The notes beneath the pieces are model-generated. The model was not told the DNA's origin, searched no databases, and worked only from the letters and a program-made list of their open reading frames with translations. From Panicum virgatum (Eukaryota > Streptophyta > Magnoliopsida > Poales > Poaceae), in contig NC_053146.1 of the NCBI RefSeq assembly GCF_016808335.1, positions 24,546,637 through 24,610,636 of the forward strand: a stretch of DNA of 64,000 nt, written 5' to 3'. Positions 56,601-64,000 of the stretch are shown here, piece by piece. Position 1 is the first letter of the stretch, and each line of letters opens with the position of its first letter. The position numbers were made by a program, and so were the translations under genes.

Positions 56601-56696
56601 AGCGGTAGCACGAGAAAGGAAAGGCACGGCGTCCACACACGGGGCGGGCAAGGCTGACAAGTGGGCTGGCGTGCGGGGTTAGGGAGAGAGGCTGAC
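53602..56696 (-). repeat. Element B 5' LTR, interrupted by element E
   Basis: It starts TGTAACACCC and runs 3095 bp to the point where E is inserted; alignment with the 3' LTR puts the break near 21700 of that copy. The GC-AG intron candidate is at 53907-54918 and the conserved splice donor at 55830. The rest should follow E beyond the window. Confidence 0.88.
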
Positions 56697-59600
56697 TGTA
56701 ACACCCGGTTTATAAAAGAACATAAACCGAGTAATCATATACGTGCCAGGATCAAGTCACACGTATATACAACAGAATGAACAGTATATCATAGCACATA
56801 TCACGTAAAAAGATATAATAAAGCGAATACGAATGTTATTTATTACAATAATGACAAAATGTCTGATACAGCGGAAGCGAAGTACAAAATACGATAAAGC
56901 TCTCTGAAGCCGAAGCAGGGCGCCACAGGGACGTCGACTGGGAGACGAAGCACCTAGAAGTCCTCGTAGTCCTGGTAGCGCTGGACGAACTCCCTCGTGT
57001 CGGCAGGAACTGAGCAGCAGTAGCGTAGCCAAGAGGAAAAAAATAGAGAAGAGGCAAGGGTGAGTACACAACTTGTACTCAACAAGTATAACACAAACTA
57101 TGAGGCTCTAGGCTGGCTGACTCAACTGCATTAGCTTTTAAGTGTTGGCAAAATTTTATTAAAGCTATTTACTACGAGTTGATGAATTACCATTAACCCA
57201 GTTACATAGTAATTAATCAGAATTAATTATGATACTACTGAGAACCATACCAAAACCAAGCCACCAAGGTAAACCCCGAGAAGCACCTCCCTCGTCGGAA
57301 GGAGATAACTTCACTAATCAAAAGGAGGATCTGGGCCGCTCATAACCGTGAGCACGGCTAGTATACCAGTTTTACACTCTGCAGAGGTTGCACATCTTTA
57401 CCCACAAGTCGTGAGCTACGCCAGTTGTTCATCACACTTCCTTAGGTGAGATGGCCAGCGACTCACTACGAGGCCTTTAAAAAGAATCTCGTTGGTAAGG
57501 CGTAACCGCGAGAGTTAGGTCGGCGACGATGGGGCCCACCTCCGGGGGTACAAGCACAGGAGCGCAATCCAAGCACAGACCAAGCCGGAGGAGCAGGGAC
57601 CATTGAAGCTTACTACTCTTGCCCCGCAGGTAAGTTACTCCAAACCAAAAAGATCTAGTTATTACGCCAAGTCTATCCCATTCTAGCCTTGTGGTAGCGC
57701 TGTTGTCCCAGGTTGTCGCTCTATGAACCGGTCCTTATGGAGAGTGGCCAACCAGGCAGTAAGCACCGTGCTGGCCCCCTAAACCATGTTTCTAAAAAAA
57801 CATCTTTTAATGAGAAGTGAGCCACTCAAGCCACACAGAGTGCCACTCTCAGAATTAAGTTCAAGTAAACCATTAATCAAATTAATTTAAAAAGGACCAG
57901 AGTGTGTTATAGCGCAGCAACCTAGCACAACTAACCAAAATGCAACCCAAAGGTATATATAAAGGATATAAACTGGCTAGGAAATCCTTAAAGGCATACA
58001 GTATTAAAATGCAGTATGAAATTGTATTTAAAGGTGATAGGTTGTTCATGTTATACTTGCCTTCCTCGTACTGCTCTGGCTGCTGCTCAAAGTGCTCAGA
58101 AGACGGCTGCTGCTCCGGGTACTGGTACTGGGGCTCCTCAGATGGATCAACGTCTACTCACGAACACATGGCCAAAACAATGCACAACAATAAGCATACA
58201 AGCAAACTCTAACAAAAAGCTAAAGAACAGTACATCAATACATAAAAACAGCGCACAAAACTACTCTAGAACTATTCTACGCGTCACAACGATCGCGTGG
58301 ACATAAAGAACGCTAAAAACGGAGCTAAAACGCATAATCTAGGCCTAAAACAAGGTTCAAGGGCTTATTTGTAAGAAAACTGAAGTTTCAGGGGGTTTTC
58401 TGCTAAAACCGAGGGCCTAGACGTAATTATATTAGAGATCCGGGGTCTGACACGCAAAACTGCCAAGGGTGGACGGCGGGTTCAAAATCTATAAAGATCA
58501 GGGGCTAAAGTGTTAAAAACTGGACCGAACTGGAAATATTTTTGAACATGGGTGGACTGCGGGTTGAATCTCAGAAAACTAAAGGGCTCTTTAGCAAAAG
58601 TACCGGCCGAACCGGTACCTTTGATTTCCAGCCGTCGGATTGAGATCTGGTGGCTTAGATCTAATGCTACCCCGATCTAATCTCGAGCGTCGAAACCAGA
58701 TCGGGCGGCTGGGGGAAATTGGGCGCGTGGGGGCGGCGGCGTGTCACCGCCGGCGGCTCTGTTTTGCGGTGGCGCGGGCTGAGCTCGCCGGAGTTCGCCA
58801 TTTCCGGCCTTCCGGGGGTGGTTTTGAGCGGGGCTGGGGTCTAGGGGCGTCTAGGCGTCATGCACAACCCACCTGAGGGGTTTACAGGGTTCGGGAAAGG
58901 CCGGAGCGTGGATGGCAAGGGCGGTGGCGGCTCTGCGCCCTGGCGAGACTCGCCGGCGCGGACCGCAGCGACGGCCAGGGGTCAGATAAGAACCACGGGC
59001 CACACTAGCTAGCGCAAAAACACGAAGGGGCCTTGGGGTGCTCACCGAGGGCCTGAAACGGCAAGGGAGCGACGTAGGACGAGTCGGCGGCAAGATCAGG
59101 CGGAGACGCTGGATGGAGGTCGCGGTCCGGGCGGTGCTGGGCTACTCCGGGCTCCTGGGCCGCACGGATCGACGAATGGTGGCGCTGCGAAGCCGAGCGA
59201 GGGGTTAGGAAGGGCCGAGGGCCTCTGGCGATGAGAAATTGCACCGGCGGAACAGCTTACCGGCGGTGGTGGTCGAGCCGAAATCCGGTGCGGGTGCGTC
59301 TCGAACCGGGGCAAGCGAGCTCAGGCTTGGCCTTGGGCGCGAGGTGGGGATCCAGCGGTGGTTGGCCGAGGCTGGGGGGGCCGTGGAATGACTGGTTCGC
59401 GGCGGCGCAAGGGACTCAGCGCGGCGGAGCGGTGCGGAGCGAGGGGGAAGGCGGCGCTCTAGGGAGGATAGGGTGCAGGGGGTGCGGCCTGGGCGTTTAA
59501 AGGAGGCCGGGCGGGGATTGCGGCGGGGCGCCGCGGGATTAGGATCCCGGCGACCTCGCCGGTGATCTCGGGGGCCGTTGCGGAGCCGGGAAGGGAGGGG

Positions 59601-60141
59601 AGAAGAGGGGGCTGACGCGCGGGCCCGGCGTGGCAGAGGGAGAAACGGGGCGAGCGGCGCGGGCGTGAGCGTGCGCGCGGGACGGGCCGTTGCGCGGGGA
59701 GGCCGGCTGGGCCAGCGGGGTGAACTGGGCCGAGGGGGTGTGGGCCGCGCGTGTAGGCTGGGCCGGGTTGGAGAAAAGGGCTGGGCCCATGCGGGAGAAA
59801 AGGGCCACGGGCAAGGGATTGGGCTGGACTGGGCTTGGGGTTTGGGTTTGAGTTTTGTTTTGGGTTTTGGGTTTCTTTCCTTTTTCTTCTTCTATTTCTT
59901 TTCCTTTCTAATTTCTAATTCAACAAAGTTTGAATTCAAATTTGAATTTGAATTCAAACCACACTCAAATAAAATTATGCACCAGCATGAATGCAACAAA
60001 AATTTAAACCTATGATAAATTTTAATCAATTAAGGAACAAAAATTAGATTAAATGCCAACTAATCACAATAAACCTTAGAAAATTAAATAAAGCCAATTA
60101 ATTTATTAATAAATACTGAAATTTAAAACTAGGGTGTTACA
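56697..60141 (-). repeat. Element E 3' LTR (3445 bp), mosaic
   Basis: Starts TGTAACACCC and ends GGTGTTACA. Parts 56697-58420, 58724-59015 and 59930-60141 are very close to the A LTR. Blocks 58425-58720 and 59020-59925 are unlike A, and 58550-58690 resembles the reverse complement of the C LTR near 25555-25690. The GC-AG intron candidate is at 57010-58060. A TTTAAA box on the minus strand is at 59496-59501. Confidence 0.9.
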
Positions 60142-60178
60142 GACCCTACCCCCTTAAAGAAATCTCGTCCCGAGATTT
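60142..60178 (-). other. Element E polypurine tract with adjacent hairpin
   Basis: Minus strand AAATCTCG, loop GGA and CGAGATTT (60160-60178), then TTTAAGGGGGTAGGGTC beside the LTR. The loop is three bases, as in D. Confidence 0.8.
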
Positions 60179-63100
60179 AGCTGGGCTGGCTAGCAAAGAG
60201 ATCTGGATATGTCTTCTTCAACTCATCTTCTCGCTCCCATGTAGCCTCAGCTTCACTGTGATGACTCCACTGAACTCTGCACATCTTGATGCGCTTGTTC
60301 CGAGTGACCCTCTCTGATGTCTCCAGAACCTTTACCGGATGCTCAGTATAAGTCAGATCCTCCTGGACATCTACTCCATCCAGGGGTGCCTGCTCCTCGG
60401 GTACTCGCAGACACCTCTTCAGCTGAGATATATGGAAAACATCATGAACTCCCGAAAGGCTGAGAGGTAACTCCAGGCGATAAGCAACTTCGCCTTTCCG
60501 CTCTAGCACCTTGAATGGCCCCACATAACGAGGTGCTAACTTCCCTTTGACATTAAATCTACGGATTCCTCTCATCGGAGACACCTTCAGATACACATAA
60601 TCACCGATGCTGAAAGTCAGGTCTCTCCGTTTGCCATCTGCATAGCTCTTCTGTCTGCTCTGTGCAATCCTCAGATTTTCTCGCACAGCCTGAACCATCT
60701 GCTCTGCATCATCTATGATCTCAGGGCCAAAGAGCTGCTTCTCACCGATCTGATCCCAATAGAGAGGAGTCCTGCACTTTCTGCCATACAATGCCTCGAA
60801 TGGGGACTTCTTTAGACTGGCCTGATAGCTGTTGTTATATGAGAACTCAGCAAATGACAGGCACTTATCCCAACTAGTACCATACTGAATAGCACAAGCT
60901 CTCAGCATATCCTCCAACACTTGGTTGGTTCTCTCTGTCTGCCCATCTGTCTGAGGGTGATAAGCCGTACTGAAACGCAGCTTCGTATCCAGAGAATCAT
61001 GGAGCTGCTCCCAGAACCGAGAAGTGAACTGAGACCCTCTGTCAGATATAATCTTCTTCGGCACACCATGCAAGCAGACAATCCGAGAGATGTACAACTC
61101 TGCAAGTCTGGCACCGGAGTAAGTAGTGTTCACTGGTATGAAGTGAGCAACCTTCGTCAAACGATCCACTACTACCCAAATGGAGTTGTACCCTTTCTGA
61201 GTATGAGGCAATCCAACAATGAAGTCCATAGTGATTTCCTCCCATTTCCACTCTGGAATCTTCAAAGGCTGTAACAGACCTGCTGGCCTCTGATGCTCAG
61301 CCTTGACACGCTGACAGGTGTCACAAATAGCCACGTACTCTGCCACTGAACGCTTCATCCCATACCACCAGAAACGTTCCTTCAGATCATAGTACATCTT
61401 CGTGCTGCCCGGATGAATAGAGTATGCTGTATCATGGGCCTCACTCAGAATCAACTTCCGAAGATCCTTCACATCTGGAACACAGATCCGGTTCTTGTAC
61501 CACAAGTTACCCTGATCATCCTCTCTGAAATGAGGAGCCTTGCCCTTCTTGAGCAACTCACGAATCGCCTGCAGCTTCTCATCATCTTTCTGATGCTGCC
61601 TGATCTCTGCCTCTAGAGTCGGTACTGCCTCAAATGTTGCACTGGAAGTATGATGCAAGAAGCCCAGACTCAACTGCTCGAACTCCTCGCATAACTCTGG
61701 AGGCATCTGGAAAGCCACGGCCATGTTGACATAACTTCTCCTGCTCAGAGCATCTGCTACAACATTGGCCTTGCCCGGATGATAGTGAATCTCCAGATCA
61801 TAGTCCTTGACCAACTCTAGCCATCTTCTCTGCCGCATGTTCAGCTCATTCTGCGTGAAAATGTACTTGAGGCTCTTGTGATCAGTGTAGATATCACAAC
61901 GCTGCCCATACAAGTAATGCCTCCAAATCTTCAGAGCATGCACAACTGCGGCTAACTCAAGATCATGAGTGGGATAATTCAGCTCATGCCGACGTAACTG
62001 CCGTGAAGCATAAGCAATCACTCTGCCCTCCTGCATCAGAACACACCCAAGACCATCCTTCGAAGCATCACAATATACCGTGAACCTCTTCGTCTGGTCT
62101 GGCAGAGTCAGGACTGGCGCCGTAGTCAACCTCTTCTTCAGCTCTTCAAAGGCCATCTGACGCTCATCAGTCCATATGAATGCCGCATTCTTCTCTAGCA
62201 AAGAAGTCAAAGGCTTCGCGATCTTGGAGAAATTCTCGATGAACCTCCGATAATATCCTGCTAAGCCCAAGAAAGATCTGACTTCCTTCACTGTCTGCGG
62301 TGTCTCCCACTCGAGCACATCCTTCACCTTGCTCGGATCAACAGCAATGCCTCCCTGAGAGATAACATGACCGAGGAATGGAACCTCGTCAATCCAGAAC
62401 TCGCACTTGCTGAACTTGGCATACAGCTGATGCTCTCTCAATCTCTGCAACACGAGCCTCAAATGCTCCTCATGCTCTTCTTCTGTCTTGGAGAAGATCA
62501 GAATATCATCAATGAAAATCACCACGAAGACATCCAGATAATCCATGAAGACCATGTTCATCAGATGCATGAAGAAAGCCGGGGCATTAGTCAAGCCGAA
62601 GGACATGACGGTATACTCATATAGCCCGTACTTGCAGGTGAATGCCGTCTTCGGAATATCCCCAGGACGGATCCTTAGCTGAAAATAACCCGAACGAAGA
62701 TCAATCTTCGAGAATATACGAGCACCTCGAAGCAAATCGAAGAGATCCTCAATACGGGGCAGTGGATGCTTGTTCTTGATAGTGACTGCATTCAGCTCCC
62801 GATAATCCACACACATCCTCTTCGAGCCATCCTTCTTATCTACCAGCAATAATGGAAAAGCCCAAGGAGAGAAGCTGCGACGGATATAGCCCTTGGCTAG
62901 CAACTCATCAATAGTCTTCTTGACTTCTTCATGCTCTATAGGTGCCATACGGTAGGGCCGCTTTGCAATAGGAGCTGTGCCAGGCAAGAGATCAATACAA
63001 AACTCAATGGCGCGTTCAGGCGGCATACCTGGCAGATCATCCGGAAAGACATCCGGGAATTCAGACACCACGCGAATACCGTCCGTGGGTCTAGCCTCCA

Positions 63101-64000
63101 TCTGATGAAGAAATCCAGAAGGCTCTACGGCACTGATAACAACCTCTTGGCCACTGGAAGCTGATAACAAGACTGTCCTCTGAGCACAATCTATCCGAAC
63201 TCCCCATTTGGCCAGAGTCTCCATTCCCAGAATGACATCAATGCCCTTGGTGTCTAGCACCATCAGATCAGTACAGAACTCTACTCCCCTCAAAGAAACA
63301 CTGACTCTCGGGCAGTAAGTGTGAGACCTCAACTGTCCTCCCGGTGAAGATACTAACAGGCACCTCTTTAATGTGCTAGTATGAATACCATGATGCTCGA
63401 CAAAAGACTGAGTAATGAAGGAATGCGTAGCACCAGTATCAAAAAGCACTGTAGCTGGATATGAATTAACCATGAACGTACCAATAACCACGTTGGGAGC
63501 CTCGGCCGCTGACTCGGCCGTCACGTGGTTCACCCTGCCCTGTGCTGGCGCCCTGGGCTGAGCTGGGCGCCCCTGCTGTCCCGCCTGCGCCTTCCGGGGG
63601 CAAGCGTTGGCGTAGTGCCCCGGCTGGCCGCAGTGAAAGCAGGTGCGAGGAGGTCCCTGAGCCTGCTGTCCGGTAGGAGCTTCCGGACGTGGAGCCTGCG
63701 GTGCCGGTGGAGCCGGTGGAGCACGAGCCGGAGGTGCCGGTAACCTCGGGCCCTGACCTGCCTGCTGCTGTCGAGGCGGGTACTGCTGCGGTGGCCTCTG
63801 CTGGTACTGTTCAGGAGGCCGGTACTGAGGCTGGTACTGCTGGGGCGGCTGGAGTCGAGGACGAGTGTTGCTGCCGGAAGCAACGGGGACAACCTTCCTC
63901 TTCTTGTCCTCCATCTCCAAGTGCTTACGCTCAGTGTTGAGCGCACTGTCAACCAGATGGTTGAAGTCGTCGAAGCGGAGGTTGAGCAGCGCGTACTGGA
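60177..64000 (-). CDS. gag-pol: Element E Gag-Pol (partial, 5' end beyond window)
   Basis: The frame is open from the window edge (Gag [16 protein letters not shown]) through zinc knuckle [14 protein letters not shown], protease DTGATHSF, reverse transcriptase FIDDILIF, RNase H, integrase ([19 protein letters not shown]) and chromodomain to a stop at 60177-60179 after DLFASQPS. It is nearly identical to element A in protein sequence. Gag exon 1 and the gag intron would lie just outside the window. No stop or frameshift is seen. Confidence 0.93.
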   Translation of the reverse strand, partial: QYALLNLRFDDFNHLVDSALNTERKHLEMEDKKRKVVPVASGSNTRPRLQPPQQYQPQYRPPEQYQQRPPQQYPPRQQQAGQGPRLPAPPARAPPAPPAPQAPRPEAPTGQQAQGPPRTCFHCGQPGHYANACPRKAQAGQQGRPAQPRAPAQGRVNHVTAESAAEAPNVVIGTFMVNSYPATVLFDTGATHSFITQSFVEHHGIHTSTLKRCLLVSSPGGQLRSHTYCPRVSVSLRGVEFCTDLMVLDTKGIDVILGMETLAKWGVRIDCAQRTVLLSASSGQEVVISAVEPSGFLHQMEARPTDGIRVVSEFPDVFPDDLPGMPPERAIEFCIDLLPGTAPIAKRPYRMAPIEHEEVKKTIDELLAKGYIRRSFSPWAFPLLLVDKKDGSKRMCVDYRELNAVTIKNKHPLPRIEDLFDLLRGARIFSKIDLRSGYFQLRIRPGDIPKTAFTCKYGLYEYTVMSFGLTNAPAFFMHLMNMVFMDYLDVFVVIFIDDILIFSKTEEEHEEHLRLVLQRLREHQLYAKFSKCEFWIDEVPFLGHVISQGGIAVDPSKVKDVLEWETPQTVKEVRSFLGLAGYYRRFIENFSKIAKPLTSLLEKNAAFIWTDERQMAFEELKKRLTTAPVLTLPDQTKRFTVYCDASKDGLGCVLMQEGRVIAYASRQLRRHELNYPTHDLELAAVVHALKIWRHYLYGQRCDIYTDHKSLKYIFTQNELNMRQRRWLELVKDYDLEIHYHPGKANVVADALSRRSYVNMAVAFQMPPELCEEFEQLSLGFLHHTSSATFEAVPTLEAEIRQHQKDDEKLQAIRELLKKGKAPHFREDDQGNLWYKNRICVPDVKDLRKLILSEAHDTAYSIHPGSTKMYYDLKERFWWYGMKRSVAEYVAICDTCQRVKAEHQRPAGLLQPLKIPEWKWEEITMDFIVGLPHTQKGYNSIWVVVDRLTKVAHFIPVNTTYSGARLAELYISRIVCLHGVPKKIISDRGSQFTSRFWEQLHDSLDTKLRFSTAYHPQTDGQTERTNQVLEDMLRACAIQYGTSWDKCLSFAEFSYNNSYQASLKKSPFEALYGRKCRTPLYWDQIGEKQLFGPEIIDDAEQMVQAVRENLRIAQSRQKSYADGKRRDLTFSIGDYVYLKVSPMRGIRRFNVKGKLAPRYVGPFKVLERKGEVAYRLELPLSLSGVHDVFHISQLKRCLRVPEEQAPLDGVDVQEDLTYTEHPVKVLETSERVTRNKRIKMCRVQWSHHSEAEATWEREDELKKTYPDLFASQPS

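Larger units (their letters stand above)
19844..56696 (-). mobile_element. Element B: old, degenerate chromovirus, split by a hAT element and by elements C/D and E
   Basis: Pieces read on the minus strand are: 5' LTR from 53602 up to 56696 where E inserted, primer site 53587-53599, gag with intron, pol to 49816, then after C pol resumes at 24029 and runs to 22137, a polypurine tract, and a truncated 3' LTR 19844-22074. Many stops in gag and pol mark it as dead. It is the host for three later insertions. The remainder of its 5' LTR should lie beyond the right edge of the window. Confidence 0.85.
56697..64000 (-). mobile_element. Element E: chromovirus running off the right edge
   Basis: A minus-strand element with its 3' LTR at 56697-60141 and pol to the window end. 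It is inserted in the B 5' LTR; the left flank is CTGAC, which should recur after its 5' LTR outside the window. The visible pol has no lesion, so it may be intact and fairly young. Confidence 0.92.

Noticed and set aside
1..64000. CRISPR arrays, operons, riboswitches or host protein-coding genes
   Set aside because: No regular short repeat-spacer pattern and no non-transposon coding frame was found; all long protein similarities are to retrotransposon domains.

Overview
The window is intergenic DNA from a large plant genome, most likely a grass. It is almost entirely nested Ty3/gypsy LTR retrotransposons. The signs are chromodomain-bearing Gag-Pol polyproteins, initiator-Met-tRNA primer sites, very GC-rich LTR cores, a Tat-like gag and a hAT miniature element. 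I recognise no host gene, rRNA or tRNA gene and no bacterial feature. The species cannot be told from the sequence.

Layout, with my own element letters. (1) 1-794 is a fragment of a chromovirus-type LTR, + strand. (2) Element N (795-3669 and 15540-19806, - strand) is a non-autonomous Tat-like element with a decayed gag-protease frame and no RT or integrase. (3) Element A (3675-15534, - strand) sits inside N with target duplication GGTAT. Its LTRs are almost identical and its Gag-Pol is intact, so it is the youngest and best preserved element. (4) 19792-19843 is a scarred junction joining a truncated N LTR to a truncated B LTR. (5) Element B (19844-24029 and 49816-56696, - strand) is old and full of stops. 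It was invaded by a 585-bp hAT element (23238-23822), by element C and by element E. (6) Element C (24030-31238 and 47018-49810, + strand; target duplication ACAAG) was itself split by element D. (7) Element D (31239-47012, + strand; target duplication GTATG) is a 15.8-kb chromovirus with 4.1-kb LTRs, an extra ORF before gag and two nonsense codons in pol. (8) Element E (56697-64000, - strand) runs off the right edge with an open pol frame.

LTR pairs compared by eye give about 0.1% substitution for A, 1.2% for D and 1.7% for C. This fits the nesting order: D lies in C, C lies in B, and A is a recent insertion into N.

The main interest is RNA-level architecture. A, B and C carry a GT-AG intron in the middle of gag (110, 119 and 110 bp), so Gag-Pol should need splicing, while D lacks it. 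D has a strong 5' splice site just before a tandem repeat of covarying hairpins, then acceptor-like CAG directly before both the upstream ORF and gag; this resembles the retroviral donor, packaging signal and acceptor layout. Every chromovirus here keeps a hairpin beside the polypurine tract, with compensatory changes. LTRs of A, B and E contain a candidate 1.0-1.05 kb GC-AG intron that joins two halves of a small acidic reading frame. All functional statements are inferences from sequence read by eye.
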